Shown here in pieces: positions 37,348-47,391 of a stretch of 64,000 bases of DNA. Origin of the DNA: Pseudomonas frederiksbergensis (GTDB lineage Bacteria; Pseudomonadota; Gammaproteobacteria; Pseudomonadales; Pseudomonadaceae); NCBI RefSeq assembly GCF_035751725.1, contig NZ_CP142104.1:4154001-4218000 (forward strand), given 5' to 3'. The position numbers were made by a program, and so were the translations under genes. The notes below the pieces were generated by a model. It was not told where the DNA came from. It was given only the letters and a program-made list of their open reading frames with translations, and searched no databases. Every line of letters begins with the position of its first letter. Position 1 is the first letter of the stretch.

Positions 37348-37405
37348 TAAGCGGTCCATCAGGAAGGCACGAAGGCACCATCCTGATAGATGCCGGGAAG
37401 GCAGG

Positions 37406-38221
37406 TCAACTCAGGGTTTGTCGAGCCTTGGCGCGCATTTTGTCAGCCATGGAGGTCATTTCATCGTAGAGCAGCTGTGGATTCTTCTGCTTCATGGCCC
37501 AGGCCGCACGCCCCTGTTCGTGGGGCAGGATCATGAACTGACCTTCGGCAACGTGCTGGTAGATGTAATCGGCAATGTCCGCGGCAGTGATGGGCGAGCT
37601 TTCCAGCAATTTGCCCACCTGGGCCTTCATGGCCGGAGTCGGCCCACGGAACGAGTCCAGCAAATTGGTCTGGAAAAATGATGGGCAGACCACGTGCACA
37701 CCGATTTCCTGCTGCGCCAGTTCGATCAACAGGCTTTCCGACAACGCCACCACGCCGGCCTTGGCCACGTTGTAGTTGCTCATGGCAGGGCCTTGCATCA
37801 GGGCTGCCATGGAGGCGATGTTGATAATTTTTCCGCGACTTTTTTCCAGCAGCGGCAGGAACGCCTTGCAGCCCTTGACCACGCCCATCAAGTTGATCGC
37901 TATCTGCCAGTCCCAATCTTCAAGCGACAGTTCGCTGAAGAATCCACCGGAAGCCACTCCGGCGTTGTTGACGATGATGTCAATGCCGCCGAGCTTTTCC
38001 TCGCAGGCTTGGGCAAACGCGGTGAGCTGGCTGTAGTCGCGCACATCGCAGCGTTGGACAAAGCCGTCGCCGCCCGCTTCGCGAACCAGCCGGAGGGTTT
38101 CCAGAAGGCCTGGCTCACTGACATCGGATAAGGCCAGGCGCCAGCCTTCGCGCGCCCAGCGCAGGGCGATTTCGCGTCCCAGGCCAGAGCCGGCGCCGGT
38201 GATCATCATGCGATTTTGCAT
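37406..38221 (-). CDS. SDR family oxidoreductase
   Basis: 271 aa with [12 protein letters not shown] (cofactor loop), NNAGVASGG, Ser in [16 protein letters not shown] and the YxxxK motif YNVAKAG. Classical SDR; substrate unknown. The start is set at [11 protein letters not shown] (AAGG about 10 bases upstream); a longer frame upstream is unlike SDRs. It lies upstream of ynfA on the same strand. Confidence 0.88.
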   Translation of the reverse strand: MQNRMMITGAGSGLGREIALRWAREGWRLALSDVSEPGLLETLRLVREAGGDGFVQRCDVRDYSQLTAFAQACEEKLGGIDIIVNNAGVASGGFFSELSLEDWDWQIAINLMGVVKGCKAFLPLLEKSRGKIINIASMAALMQGPAMSNYNVAKAGVVALSESLLIELAQQEIGVHVVCPSFFQTNLLDSFRGPTPAMKAQVGKLLESSPITAADIADYIYQHVAEGQFMILPHEQGRAAWAMKQKNPQLLYDEMTSMADKMRAKARQTLS

Positions 38222-38395
38222 AGGGAAACAGCCTTGTTGTTCCGGGAGAGATAGGCCGAGTGTAGCGAAGGACCCGGTCCGACCCACGTTCCATCAGAGT
38301 GCTGAATGGCGGGGGCAAACCGCAGGAGGGTTTGTGTCGCGTGTGCATAAGTGACGGACTTTGAGCGACGCTTTACGGCAATAATAAAAAACTTT

Positions 38396-38423
38396 GAATT
38401 TTTTACAGGACGTTACGGTCGGA
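38396..38423 (+). promoter_or_regulatory. AlgU (sigma-22)-like promoter for the DUF3309 gene
   Basis: GAATTT, a 17-base spacer and TCGGA match the AlgU consensus GAACTT-N16/17-TCTGA at 5 of 6 and 4 of 5 positions. The site is 86 bases before the ATG in an AT-rich stretch. Envelope or osmotic stress control is inferred. Confidence 0.4.
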
Positions 38424-38508
38424 TTTGATAAGCCGCCCGGATTTAACGCATGCGCGCTGGCAGTTGAAAGTTACATCACTGACGAACTGACCAATAAGGA
38501 AATCAACA

Positions 38509-38661
38509 ATGGGCACTATTCTTATCATCATCCTGATCCTCCTGCTGATCGGTGGCCTGCCGGTCTTCCCGCACTCCAGAAGTTGGGGTTACGGGCCGTC
38601 CGGTATCATCGGCGTAGTCTTGGTGGTGCTGTTGATCTTGCTGTTACTCGGCAAGATATAA
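38509..38661 (+). CDS. Small DUF3309-family membrane protein
   Basis: 50-aa protein beginning MGTILIIILILLLIGGLPVF. It has two hydrophobic helices joined by PHSRSWGYGPSG, the DUF3309 signature. AAGGA sits 7 bases before the ATG. Function unknown; family members are often stress-induced in Pseudomonas. A bidirectional terminator follows directly. Confidence 0.88.
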   Translation: MGTILIIILILLLIGGLPVFPHSRSWGYGPSGIIGVVLVVLLILLLLGKI

Positions 38662-38672
38662 ATACCAAGTGC

Positions 38673-38705
38673 AAAAAAAAAGAGGCCCTCGTGGCCTCTT
38701 TTTTA
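38673..38705. terminator. Bidirectional Rho-independent terminator
   Basis: Stem AGAGGCC/GGCCTCT (38681-38687 with 38693-38699), loop CTCGT, flanked by A-run on the left and T-run on the right. It ends the DUF3309 transcript on the plus strand and the LtaS-like transcript on the minus strand. Confidence 0.92.
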
Positions 38706-38718
38706 TTGTCCGCCGTTC

Positions 38719-40812
38719 TCAGTCCGGCTGGCCGTCAATAACCCCGGCCGTGTTATCCAGCAGACTCTTGGTCGCGGTTTGCAGGAACGACTCGAGCTTG
38801 AGCTTCATCTCAGCGGTTTCAGGTGCATCCTGGATGATCTCTGCATGCGGGTTGGCACCCAGTTGGTAGCGGAACAGCTTCGGTGCCATCGACTTTTCCT
38901 CCGGCAACATCAGGACCTTATCGTCGTGGATCAGGGCAGTGGTCTGGTCGCTACCCGACGGTTTGATTACGCCAAAGCCGGTATCGCCTGGCGGCAGGTT
39001 CAACAAGTCGCGGCCCCAGCACTGGTTGCGCACTTCCCCGCCGAGCCGGCCCATGATGGTCGGAACGATATCGACCTGGGTGCCTACGGTGTGATTGAGC
39101 TGGCCGAACTTCTCCTGGACGCCCGGCCCGATCAGCAGCATCGGCACGTTGAAGCGGCCCAGGTCCATTTCGCTGATCTGGCGTTCGTTGCCGAAGCCAT
39201 GGTCGCCGACCACGACGAACAGGGTTTCCTTGAAATACGGCTCCTTGCGCGCCTTCTCGAAGAACTGGCCCAGCGCCCAATCGGAGTAACGCATGGCGGT
39301 GAGGTGTTCGTTCAGGCGGCCACGGTCTGTGACCGGCTCGACCGGCAACGGCGTTGGCAATGCGTACGGCGTGTGGTTGGACAGCGTCTGCAGCAACGCG
39401 TAGAACGGCTTGCCGTTTTCCCGGGCCTTGAGTTCGATCAGGCCACGGTCGAACATGTCCTGGTCGGACACACCCCAGGTCGGGTCCGAGAACACCGGAT
39501 TCACGAAATCGTTACGCCCGATGAACGTGGTCATGCCTTGGCTGCTGAAGAAACCGGACTGGTTATCCCAGGCAAAATCGCCGTTATAGACATACACATC
39601 GTCGTATTGGCGGGCGCTGAGCAACTGTGGCAGACCCGACAGTTTGTGGCTGCCTTCCGGCGTCTGCATCAGGTATTCGAAGCCTGGCAGGTTCGGGAAA
39701 CAGGCCATGGTAGCGAACATGCCTTGATGGGTGTGGGTGCCGTTGGAGAAGAAACGGTCGAACAGCAAGCCTTCCTTGGACAGTTTGTCCAGGTAAGGCG
39801 TGATGTTGCCCGGCGCGCCCAGGGCGCCGACAGAATGACCGGCCATGCTCTCCATGAGAATCACGACGACGTTCTTGATCGGCAGCGTCTTGTCGGCCGG
39901 CGGCGTGTAGTCGCGGCGCACAGCGGCCGTCTCGGTGTCGACGAGTTTATCGTCCGGCAGCAACAGCATGTTCCGCACGGTCTGCTGGGCCAATGGCTGC
40001 TCGAGGGTAGCTTTCCAGATATTGTCTCGGTCTTCGGACATTCGGCTCTTGGCCGCCGCCACCAGGGACAACGTTCCATTGAGGCCCAACTGGTTGGCGA
40101 AATTCGAGTCGGTGGTATAGACATCGCCCCAACGCAGTGGAGGGCCTTGGCGCAGGGTGCCGCGAGCTGCGGCCACGGCTACCAGCAAGCAGACCATGAA
40201 TACCACGACACGGCCGTACCACGGCGCGATCTGCCGTGTGCCGATGCTGCCACCGCTGAAAGGTCCACGCGGACGCGTGGCGCGGTCGGCGCCCTTGAAG
40301 GCCAAGCTCAGGATGATAGTGCCGCCGGCCCAGGCCAGCAGATAGCGCACCACGGGAAACCCGTACCAGAGCATGCTCATTACGGTTTTCGGGTCTTCCT
40401 TCACATACTGGAAGACCAGGCCATTGAGGCGCTGGTGGAACTCGCGATAGAAGTCCATCTCCATCAAGCCCAGGAACAGGGCGATGCTGGAGGTAACGGT
40501 CAACCAGAAACGAAAGAATCCGCGTGCGGCCATGGCCCGCGCGTTGAACAACGCCAGCAGCAGCGGAATGCACAGATAAACGACCAGGCGCAGGTCGAAG
40601 CGCAAGCCATTGGCGAAGGCTTCGACGAAGGTGGAAGCCGGCGTATCGAGGATCATCTCGCGGTTGTAGACCAGCAACGCAACACGCAGCAGGCTTAGCA
40701 TGGCCATCATGACCAAGGCACAGAGCAACGTATAGGCGAGGTGCGATTTGACGGTCGGTTGCAGCAGGCGATGTGTGGTGCGCTGCTGGCTCAGGGCGTC
40801 CTGGATTGCCAT
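38719..40812 (-). CDS. LTA synthase-family membrane sulfatase-fold enzyme
   Basis: 697 aa: about five N-terminal helices (to residue ~200), then a periplasmic alkaline-phosphatase/sulfatase-like domain. Visible metal or catalytic elements are VVVILMESMAGHSVGALG, the nucleophile Thr in SNGTHTHQGMFATM and VVVGDHGFGNE. In Gram-negatives such proteins are phosphoglycerol or phosphoethanolamine transferases, for example OpgB-like enzymes acting on periplasmic glucans; which one cannot be told here. The ATG at 40812 is preferred over a TTG 42 bases upstream. It is followed by speE on the same strand, as in PAO1 PA1689/PA1687. Confidence 0.85.
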   Translation of the reverse strand: MAIQDALSQQRTTHRLLQPTVKSHLAYTLLCALVMMAMLSLLRVALLVYNREMILDTPASTFVEAFANGLRFDLRLVVYLCIPLLLALFNARAMAARGFFRFWLTVTSSIALFLGLMEMDFYREFHQRLNGLVFQYVKEDPKTVMSMLWYGFPVVRYLLAWAGGTIILSLAFKGADRATRPRGPFSGGSIGTRQIAPWYGRVVVFMVCLLVAVAAARGTLRQGPPLRWGDVYTTDSNFANQLGLNGTLSLVAAAKSRMSEDRDNIWKATLEQPLAQQTVRNMLLLPDDKLVDTETAAVRRDYTPPADKTLPIKNVVVILMESMAGHSVGALGAPGNITPYLDKLSKEGLLFDRFFSNGTHTHQGMFATMACFPNLPGFEYLMQTPEGSHKLSGLPQLLSARQYDDVYVYNGDFAWDNQSGFFSSQGMTTFIGRNDFVNPVFSDPTWGVSDQDMFDRGLIELKARENGKPFYALLQTLSNHTPYALPTPLPVEPVTDRGRLNEHLTAMRYSDWALGQFFEKARKEPYFKETLFVVVGDHGFGNERQISEMDLGRFNVPMLLIGPGVQEKFGQLNHTVGTQVDIVPTIMGRLGGEVRNQCWGRDLLNLPPGDTGFGVIKPSGSDQTTALIHDDKVLMLPEEKSMAPKLFRYQLGANPHAEIIQDAPETAEMKLKLESFLQTATKSLLDNTAGVIDGQPD

Positions 40813-41015
40813 GTCGTTTGGGGACCTATTGGAATTAGAAGAACAAAAGAACAACGGCGCGCCCTACTTCAGGCCAATGTGGCGCCGGGGCTTTCGCAAA
40901 GGCGCGAAACTTGAACGAGCGGCCATGGCGTAGCCATTAACTAACCGCCGAACTCGAAGCGCGTGGGATTGTCCGCAAGGTCCGGTGAAAATTTCGTTTA
41001 AAGAGTATTTGGCAA

Positions 41016-41047
41016 TACAAAAGCGCCCACTCACCCGAGTCGAGCGC
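41016..41047 (-). terminator. Likely terminator for speE
   Basis: On the minus strand GCGCTCGACTC and GAGTGGGCGC form a hairpin with mismatches, followed by TTTTGT. It is directly beyond the 41048-41085 palindrome, so the two stems together probably end speE transcription. Confidence 0.55.
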
Positions 41048-41085
41048 CTGTTGTGGCGAGGGGACAAATCCCCTCGCCACAACAG
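41048..41085. repeat. Perfect 17-bp palindrome (TTGTGGCGAGGGGA family)
   Basis: Arms CTGTTGTGGCGAGGGGA (41048-41064) and its exact inverse (41069-41085) with a CAAA loop. Belongs to the GTGGCGAGG repeat family also seen at 22227, 26205, 34922 and 42101. Confidence 0.88.
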
Positions 41086-41109
41086 CATCTCGCGATAACT
41101 TCCAGGATT

Positions 41110-41985
41110 TCAGTCATTGCTCGGCTTATTGATCGCCTGCAGCACATATTGCGGCATGGCGAACGCACCGATATGAATCTCGGGGTTGTAGTAGCGCGTC
41201 ACGATACCGCTGCCGATAAAGCGCTCGCGCAGGGTTTCACGGGAAAGCTTGCGGTAAGAGGCATCTGTCGCCCCCCAGGCAAAGGTCATAGCGCCGCCGA
41301 TGTAGGTCGGCACGGCAGCCTGGTAAAAATGCCAATCGGCGAACAGGCCATGCAAGCGCCCGGCGGTGGTCTGGACTTCGCTCAGTTGCATGAACGGCGT
41401 ACCGTTCTGGGTTACCAGGATCCCGCCTTCGTTCAGGCAGCGGTGGCAAGCCTGGTAGAAGTTCTCCGAGAAAAGTACTTCGCCCGGCCCGATCGGGTCG
41501 GTGGAATCGGAGATGATGACGTCGAATTTTTCCTGGGTCGTGGCCACGAAACGCATGCCATCGTCGATCACCAGGTTCAAGCGCGGATCGTCATAGGCGC
41601 CCTTGGAGTGGTTGGGCAGGAATTCCTTGCACATGTCCACGACCGTGCCGTCGATCTCCACCATGGTGATGTGCTCGATGCCCACATGCTTGGTCACTTC
41701 GCGCAGCATGCCGCCGTCGCCCCCACCGATGATCAGCACGCGCTTGACCGCACCATGGGCCAGGATCGGCACGTGGGTCAGCATCTCGTGGTAGATGTAT
41801 TCGTCGGCTTCGGTGGTCTGGATCACACCGTCCAGGGCCATGACCCGACCCATCCGCGGGTTTTCGAAGATCACCAGGTGCTGGTGCTCGGTGCGCACTT
41901 CGTGCAGCAGCTTGTCCATGCGAAAACGTTGGCCGTAGCCTTCGTAGAGGGTTTCCAGGTAATCGCCGGTCGGGGTGGTCGTCAT
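41110..41985 (-). CDS. speE: Spermidine synthase SpeE
   Basis: Transfers an aminopropyl group from decarboxylated SAM to putrescine. The 291-aa product has the nucleotide-binding loop [16 protein letters not shown] and [20 protein letters not shown], the catalytic Asp region. The chemistry releases methylthioadenosine, the substrate of mtaD at the other end of this window. Standard length. Confidence 0.94.
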   Translation of the reverse strand: MTTTPTGDYLETLYEGYGQRFRMDKLLHEVRTEHQHLVIFENPRMGRVMALDGVIQTTEADEYIYHEMLTHVPILAHGAVKRVLIIGGGDGGMLREVTKHVGIEHITMVEIDGTVVDMCKEFLPNHSKGAYDDPRLNLVIDDGMRFVATTQEKFDVIISDSTDPIGPGEVLFSENFYQACHRCLNEGGILVTQNGTPFMQLSEVQTTAGRLHGLFADWHFYQAAVPTYIGGAMTFAWGATDASYRKLSRETLRERFIGSGIVTRYYNPEIHIGAFAMPQYVLQAINKPSND

Positions 41986-42100
41986 GGTCAGGTGCTCCGA
42001 TAAATACGCGGTTGCCTAATGAGGCTCGCAAAGGCGCGCATTCTACGACGCTGGGGATGACAGGTCGAACCTTCAACACACTGACGCCACAACGCAGCCT

Positions 42101-42132
42101 TTGTGGCGAGGGAGCCTGCTCCCTAGCCACAA
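42101..42132. repeat. GTGGCGAGGGAGC-type palindrome
   Basis: TTGTGGC-GAGGGAGC and GCTCCCT-AGCCACAA form a hairpin between speE and the lipoprotein gene, another copy of the second repeat family. Confidence 0.78.
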
Positions 42133-42150
42133 ACAATCCGCAGTTCGGCG

Positions 42151-42558
42151 TCAGTGAAACTTCTGCCCGAGCCCAGCCGGCACGCCTTCGATGGTGGTCT
42201 CTTCCCACGGCCCGTTCGGGCTCACGGAGCGACTCCAGCCGTTGTTCCAACGGTAATACGTACGCTGGCGGTAAAACGTATTGGGCTGCTTATCGAGCAC
42301 ATAGACCCCGAGCTTGGCATCCCAGTGGCTATTGCCACCCGGTGGCGGGGCAAAACTGGCGGAGGTGCGCGGCAGCGGCTTGGCCGGTTTGTTCGGCGTC
42401 ACTGGTTTGCCGGGCGCGGTCGACGGAGCCGGTTTGTTGGTCGGCGTCGAGGGCTGTATGGGTGGCAGCGGTGCCGAAGGCTCGGGCGGGCGCTGGACCG
42501 CACAAGCGCTCAGCCCCAGAACGAGCGTGAGCAGGGTGAGACGAGCGATGGCGGTCAT
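42151..42558 (-). CDS. Putative outer-membrane lipoprotein after ccmI
   Basis: 135 aa with a type II signal peptide and lipobox (LGLSAC), a Pro/Thr/Lys-rich linker of about 55 residues, and a C-terminal domain (HWDAKLGVYVLDKQPNTFYRQRTYYRWNNGW...GVPAGLGQ). No domain of known function recognised. An ATG at 42576 overlaps the ccmI stop (ATGA) and is the alternative start. ATG 42558 was chosen because AGGA lies 9 bases upstream. It is the last gene of the ccm operon or a reader of it. Confidence 0.75.
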   Translation of the reverse strand: MTAIARLTLLTLVLGLSACAVQRPPEPSAPLPPIQPSTPTNKPAPSTAPGKPVTPNKPAKPLPRTSASFAPPPGGNSHWDAKLGVYVLDKQPNTFYRQRTYYRWNNGWSRSVSPNGPWEETTIEGVPAGLGQKFH

Positions 42559-42572
42559 GGTGCGGGTTCCTG

Positions 42573-43775
42573 TCATTGGTCCGGACTGTCGATGGTCAAT
42601 TGCTGCGGCGCGGTGGTGCTGCTCGCCAAGGGTTGGCTGCGACCGATCCACTCGCCGGCGGTCGGTTGACCGGCTCGGGATATGCGCGCCACCAGTTGGA
42701 CTTCGGGGAAGTTCGACAGTTTCAGCTGCGGCATCATTGCGTCAGCGTCCCCCAGCTCGACGCTGGCCGGCAGGTCGGCGACAGTCAGGCGCTTGGCCGC
42801 CAGCGGTGCCGGCGGACCGGAAACGGCGCGGGCGAAAATGAACACGCTGTCGCCCGGCTGCACCTTGGCTTTCAGGGCCGGAGCCAGCTCGACGCGAACC
42901 TTGAGCAAGGCCGCGGCCTTGGCCGGCGGCGCCTGGGCGACCTTGCCACCACCGGCCTGGAGTTTCTCGGTGGCACGGGTAATCCCGCCCTGCAACGCTT
43001 CACGGGATCGATCGCCTTCGGGCAACTGCGCCAGCAAGCGTCCCCAATAATCGATCGCCTCCTGATAACGCTCGCCTTCAAACGCGGCGATGCCCAGCAG
43101 GCCAAGGCTGGTCACTTCCTTGGGATCGAGCTTCAGCGCTTCGTCGGTCAAGGCCTGGACCTTATCCGACCATTTCTTGCCGTCGGCAAAGTACTGCGCC
43201 TGGGCCCATTGGCCCAACAGCTCCGGCTGGCGACCCGCGACCGCCACGGTGCGCTCGAAAATCCTCGCCGCGTCCGCGGGCCGATCCTGGGCCATGTAGG
43301 TCCGGCCAAGGAAATACAAACCCTCGGCGGAATCCGGTTGCGCGGCCACAGCGCGCTCCAGGCGCAAGGTCATTTCTTCCATCGACTGCGGCGCCTGGGC
43401 GAATTCGCGAGTCAGCTCGACTTTGTCGCTGGCGCCGAAATGCAGGTACAACGCCAGGCCCAACACCGGCACCAGCACGGCGGCGAGCAAGGGTAAAGGC
43501 TTGCCCAGCCGGGACTCACGCGGCGCATCGGCGCCCTCGGTATCGGCCAGCAACTCACGGGCGGCCTCGGCGCGACCGGTGTCCAGTTGGGCCGCATTAA
43601 GTACGCCCTCCTCCCGCTCGGCCTGCAGTTCGGCGACCCGCTCCTGGTACAGCGCCACGTTCAGCGCGGTGCGGTCTTCCTCCAACTGGGCGCGACGGCC
43701 ACGCAACACGGGGATCAACAGGAAACTCAGGGCAACCAGGAGAAGCAGACCTGCGGCGAGCCAGAAATCAATCAT
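42573..43775 (-). CDS. ccmI: Cytochrome c maturation protein CcmI (CycH)
   Basis: 400 aa. The N-terminus has two membrane helices (residues ~4-22 and ~95-112) with a cytoplasmic stretch between, followed by TPR-type repeats ([36 protein letters not shown]) and a C-terminal periplasmic domain. CcmI holds apocytochrome c for the CcmFH heme ligase. It overlaps ccmH by 8 bases. Confidence 0.92.
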   Translation of the reverse strand: MIDFWLAAGLLLLVALSFLLIPVLRGRRAQLEEDRTALNVALYQERVAELQAEREEGVLNAAQLDTGRAEAARELLADTEGADAPRESRLGKPLPLLAAVLVPVLGLALYLHFGASDKVELTREFAQAPQSMEEMTLRLERAVAAQPDSAEGLYFLGRTYMAQDRPADAARIFERTVAVAGRQPELLGQWAQAQYFADGKKWSDKVQALTDEALKLDPKEVTSLGLLGIAAFEGERYQEAIDYWGRLLAQLPEGDRSREALQGGITRATEKLQAGGGKVAQAPPAKAAALLKVRVELAPALKAKVQPGDSVFIFARAVSGPPAPLAAKRLTVADLPASVELGDADAMMPQLKLSNFPEVQLVARISRAGQPTAGEWIGRSQPLASSTTAPQQLTIDSPDQ

Positions 43776-44241
43776 GCTTGGTTTTATCCAACAGTTGGTC
43801 GAGGCGCTGGCGCTCTTCGACAGAAAGCGTATCCGGGGCAGCGCTGCGCTGGACCCGGCGGCGACGCACGATCACCGCAATAACGACGAAACCACCGAGC
43901 AACAGCCCGGCGGGGCCGAACCAGAGCAGCGCGGTCTTGGACGTCAGGGCCGGGTTGTACCGAACGAACTCACCGTAGCGATCCACCATGAAATCGATGA
44001 TCTGCTGGTTGTCCTTGCCCTCGCCGAGCATGCGGAAGATTTCCTTGCGCAGGTCGGCGGCAATCGGCGCGTTGGAATCGGCGATGTCCTGGTTCTGGCA
44101 CTTGGGGCAGCGCAGTTCCTTGGTCAGTTCGCGAAACCGCTCGCGCTCGGCGTCGTTGGCGAATTCATAGGTATCGATGGCGGCATGGGCCACGCCCGCC
44201 AGGCTCAAGCCGAGGACGGCAGCGGCTAACCAGCGCTTCAT
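43768..44241 (-). CDS. ccmH: Cytochrome c maturation protein CcmH (CcmL)
   Basis: 157-aa periplasmic thiol protein with a signal peptide (cleavage near AHA-AID), the [14 protein letters not shown] motif that reduces apocytochrome c, and a C-terminal membrane helix. Short version without the TPR part, which is in the separate ccmI. It overlaps ccmG by 4 bases (ATGA). Confidence 0.94.
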   Translation of the reverse strand: MKRWLAAAVLGLSLAGVAHAAIDTYEFANDAERERFRELTKELRCPKCQNQDIADSNAPIAADLRKEIFRMLGEGKDNQQIIDFMVDRYGEFVRYNPALTSKTALLWFGPAGLLLGGFVVIAVIVRRRRVQRSAAPDTLSVEERQRLDQLLDKTKHD

Positions 44242-44774
44242 GGCTTGGCCTCGTCCACCAGCGCCTGGTACTTGGCCGCCAGTTTCTCGCGCCAGACCTG
44301 TTCGTCGATCACACCGACGAACTTGTCGCGGATGATGCCCTTGGCGTCGATGAAGAAGGTTTCCGGCGCACCGTAGACACCGAGGTTGAGGCCGAGGGTG
44401 CCTTCTTCGTCGCGGATATCCAGTTGGTACGGGTTGTGGAACTCAGCCAGCCACTTCAAGGCGTCGGCATTGACGTCCTTGTAGTTGACGCCGTAGATCA
44501 CCACGCCGTTCTGGGCCAGCTTGTTCAACACCGGATGCTCGACCCGGCAAGAGATGCACCAGGTGCCCCACACGTTGACCAGTGCAGGCTTGCCCAGCAG
44601 GTCGGCTCGGGTCAGCGTCCTGTCACCCTGCACCGAGGGCAGGGAAAACTCCGGGAACGGCTTGCCGATCATTGCCGAGGGCAACTCCGACGGATTCAGG
44701 AACAGCCCCCGATAGAGGAAAACCGCAACGATCAGGAACAGCGCCAGCGGCAATACCATCAACCAACGTTTCAT
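44238..44774 (-). CDS. ccmG: Thiol:disulfide oxidoreductase CcmG (DsbE)
   Basis: 178 aa: N-terminal membrane anchor, periplasmic thioredoxin fold with WGTWCISCRVEHP (CxxC) and the GVYGAPETFFID cis-Pro segment. It keeps apocytochrome c and CcmH reduced. It overlaps ccmF and ccmH by 4 bases each. Confidence 0.95.
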   Translation of the reverse strand: MKRWLMVLPLALFLIVAVFLYRGLFLNPSELPSAMIGKPFPEFSLPSVQGDRTLTRADLLGKPALVNVWGTWCISCRVEHPVLNKLAQNGVVIYGVNYKDVNADALKWLAEFHNPYQLDIRDEEGTLGLNLGVYGAPETFFIDAKGIIRDKFVGVIDEQVWREKLAAKYQALVDEAKP

Positions 44775-46759
44775 GCAGGGGCTCCTGTCACACCCAGGGC
44801 TTCACGCACCCGGGTCTTCACTTTGACGCGATAACGCCGATCCAGCGCCGCCAGTACACCGCCCAGGCCGGTGAGCAAGCCACCAAACCAGATCCAGCGC
44901 ACGAACGGCTTGACGTGGACACGCACCGCCCAGGCGCCATCGCCCAGGGATTCGCCTAGCGCCACATAGAGATCGCGGGTGAAACCGGCATCGATCCCGG
45001 CTTCGGTCATGACTGAGTTCTGCACGGTGTAGAGGCGTTTTTCCGGGTGCAGCACGGTAATTTCCTTGCCGTTGCGAAGGACCCGCACAGTGCCCTTGTC
45101 AGACGTGAAGTTGGGGCCCTCGAAGTGCTTGGCGCCCTCGAAGACGAACTGGTAACCGCCCAGGTCCATCGACTCACCGGGCGACAAGCGGAGGTCACGC
45201 TCAGCGCTATTCTGGCTGGACAGGACCACGCCAAGGGCGCAGACAGCGATGCCAAGGTGGGCAAGCTGCATGCCCCAATAGCTGCGCGTCAGTGTCGGCA
45301 AGCCTTTGATCAAACCCTTATGGCGCGTCTTGTCGAAGATGTCCCGGACACCGGCCAGCAACACCCAGGCCGCCAGCACGAAGGTGGCCAGTACCGCCCA
45401 GTTGAAATCGCCATAGGCGATACCGGCGACGATGGCCAGGGCTGCCGTGCCCAACAGCACCGGCGTCAGCATGCCCAGCAGCCATTTGACCGGGGTGTCT
45501 TTCCAGCGCACCAGCACACCGACCGCCATCACCACCATCAGGATCGCCATCAGCGGAATGAACAGCGCGTTGAAATACGGCGGGCCGACCGACAACTTTG
45601 CGCCGGACAACGCGTCGAGCACCAGCGGGTACAACGTGCCAAGCAGAATCATCGACGCGGCTACCACCAGCACCAGGTTGTTGCCCAGCAGCAGGGTTTC
45701 CCGTGACCAGAGGTTGAAGCCGACCTGGCTCTTCACCACGGGTGCCCGCAGGGCGAACAGCGTCAGCGAACCACCGACCACGAACATCAGGAACATCAGG
45801 ATGAACACGCCACGCTCGGGGTCCGAGGCGAAGGCATGCACCGAGGTCAGCACGCCGGAACGCACCAGGAATGTCCCCAGCAGGCTCAAGGAAAACGCGG
45901 CGATGGCCAGCAGTACGGTCCAGCTCTTGAACACGCCGCGTTTTTCCGTGACGGCCAGCGAGTGGATCAGCGCCGTGCCGACGAGCCATGGCATGAAGGA
46001 AGCGTTTTCCACCGGGTCCCAGAACCACCAGCCGCCCCAGCCGAGTTCGTAATAGGCCCACCATGAGCCAAGGGTGATGCCGATGCCCAGGAACGCCCAG
46101 GCAACGATGGTCCATGGACGCGACCAGCGCGCCCAAGCGGCATCCAGGCGTCCACCGAGCAACGCGGCGATGGCGAACGCGAACGCCACTGAAAAACCGA
46201 CGTAGCCCATGTAGAGCATCGGTGGATGGACGATCAGGCCGATGTCCTGGAGCAATGGGTTCAAGTCGCGCCCGTCGGTCGGTACTTGGGGCAGGATGCG
46301 CTCGAAAGGGTTGGACGTGACGATCAGGAACAGCAGGAAACCGGTGCTGATCATGCCCATCACCGCCAGCACGCGGGCGAGCATCACCTGTGGCAATTGC
46401 CGGGAAAACACCGACACCGCAAAAGTCCAGCCCGCGAGGATCAAGGCCCAGAGCAGTAACGAACCTTCGTGGGCGCCCCACACCGCGCTGAACTTGTAGT
46501 ACCACGGCAAGGCGCTGTTGGAGTTGCTGGCGACGTACTCCACGGAAAAGTCGTCGACCATGAACGCATAGGTCAAGCAGCCGAAAGCGAAGAGCATGAA
46601 CGCGAACTGTCCCCAGGCCGCTGGCTGGGCGAGACTCATCCACAAACGGTCGCCACGCCAGGCGCCGAGCAATGGCACCACCGCCTGCACGATGGAAAAA
46701 CACAGGGCCAGGATCATCGCCAGATGGCCCAGCTCGGGAATGAAGATACCGGTGGTCAT
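44771..46759 (-). CDS. ccmF: Heme lyase CcmF
   Basis: 662-aa polytopic membrane protein of about 15 helices, with the WWD heme-handling motif WGGWWFWDPVENASFMPW. Together with CcmH and CcmI it ligates heme to the CxxCH of apocytochrome c in the periplasm. Conserved periplasmic histidines flank the WWD region. It starts 3 bases after the ccmE stop. Confidence 0.96.
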   Translation of the reverse strand: MTTGIFIPELGHLAMILALCFSIVQAVVPLLGAWRGDRLWMSLAQPAAWGQFAFMLFAFGCLTYAFMVDDFSVEYVASNSNSALPWYYKFSAVWGAHEGSLLLWALILAGWTFAVSVFSRQLPQVMLARVLAVMGMISTGFLLFLIVTSNPFERILPQVPTDGRDLNPLLQDIGLIVHPPMLYMGYVGFSVAFAFAIAALLGGRLDAAWARWSRPWTIVAWAFLGIGITLGSWWAYYELGWGGWWFWDPVENASFMPWLVGTALIHSLAVTEKRGVFKSWTVLLAIAAFSLSLLGTFLVRSGVLTSVHAFASDPERGVFILMFLMFVVGGSLTLFALRAPVVKSQVGFNLWSRETLLLGNNLVLVVAASMILLGTLYPLVLDALSGAKLSVGPPYFNALFIPLMAILMVVMAVGVLVRWKDTPVKWLLGMLTPVLLGTAALAIVAGIAYGDFNWAVLATFVLAAWVLLAGVRDIFDKTRHKGLIKGLPTLTRSYWGMQLAHLGIAVCALGVVLSSQNSAERDLRLSPGESMDLGGYQFVFEGAKHFEGPNFTSDKGTVRVLRNGKEITVLHPEKRLYTVQNSVMTEAGIDAGFTRDLYVALGESLGDGAWAVRVHVKPFVRWIWFGGLLTGLGGVLAALDRRYRVKVKTRVREALGVTGAPA

Positions 46760-46762
46760 CGA

Positions 46763-47218
46763 TCAGCCCTCCTTCACGGGAGCGGGCGCCGACTGGCCGC
46801 TGTCCTTCAAGGCCTTGGTCACTTCCGGCGGCATGTATTTCTCGTCGTGCTTGGCCAGCACTTCATCGGCCACCACTACACCGTCGGCGTTGAGCTTGCC
46901 CAAGGCGACGATGCCCTGCCCTTCGCGAAACAGGTCCGGGAGGATGCCGCGATAGGTGATGGTCACGGTCTTGTTGAAGTCGGTGACGTTGAACTTCACG
47001 TCCAGCGAGTCGCCGGAACGCACCAGCGAGCCCTGCTCCACCATGCCGCCGGCACGGATACGGGTGTCCTTGGGCGCTTCGCCATTGGCGATCTGGGTAG
47101 GGGTATAGAACAGGTTGATGTTCTGCTGCAGGGCACTGAGGGCCAGGCCGACCGCAGCGCCGACGCCGACCAGGATCGCCAGGATGATGACAAGACGTTT
47201 TTTGCGCAGCGGATTCAC
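46763..47218 (-). CDS. ccmE: Heme chaperone CcmE
   Basis: 151 aa with an N-terminal membrane anchor and a periplasmic OB-fold domain. The heme-binding histidine is in [14 protein letters not shown], the family signature. It carries heme covalently from CcmCD to CcmF. It overlaps ccmD by 4 bases. Confidence 0.96.
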   Translation of the reverse strand: MNPLRKKRLVIILAILVGVGAAVGLALSALQQNINLFYTPTQIANGEAPKDTRIRAGGMVEQGSLVRSGDSLDVKFNVTDFNKTVTITYRGILPDLFREGQGIVALGKLNADGVVVADEVLAKHDEKYMPPEVTKALKDSGQSAPAPVKEG

Positions 47219-47391
47219 TGACCGTTCTCCCGGCGCAGACGACGCGCCTCTTGTTGCAGATACCGCTTGCGGGCCAGGATCGGCGCCGCCACGTTGAGAG
47301 CCAGCACTGCCAGGCAGATGCCGTAGGCTGACCAGACATACAGGCCGTGATGGCCCATGGCGAGGAAATCGCCGAATGAAGCGAAACTCAT
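47215..47391 (-). CDS. ccmD: Heme exporter protein CcmD
   Basis: 58-aa one-helix protein ([21 protein letters not shown]) with a basic tail ([18 protein letters not shown]), typical of CcmD, which helps release holo-CcmE from CcmABC. Start ATG 47391 overlaps the ccmC stop by 4 bases; a longer frame upstream lies inside ccmC and is not coding. Confidence 0.92.
   Translation of the reverse strand: MSFASFGDFLAMGHHGLYVWSAYGICLAVLALNVAAPILARKRYLQQEARRLRRENGQ

Larger units (their letters stand above)
40813..41109. other. Intergenic region between speE and the LtaS-like gene
   Basis: A gap of 297 bp with no gene. It holds a strong palindrome (41048-41085), a likely speE terminator (41016-41047) and, to the left, an AT-rich stretch that is the probable promoter region of the LtaS-like gene. 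Confidence 0.6.

Noticed and set aside
38779..40698. A 639-codon plus-strand open frame opposite the LtaS-like gene
   Set aside because: Composition (Gln, His, Arg, Val) is typical of antisense frames in high-GC DNA; no ribosome site or motif.
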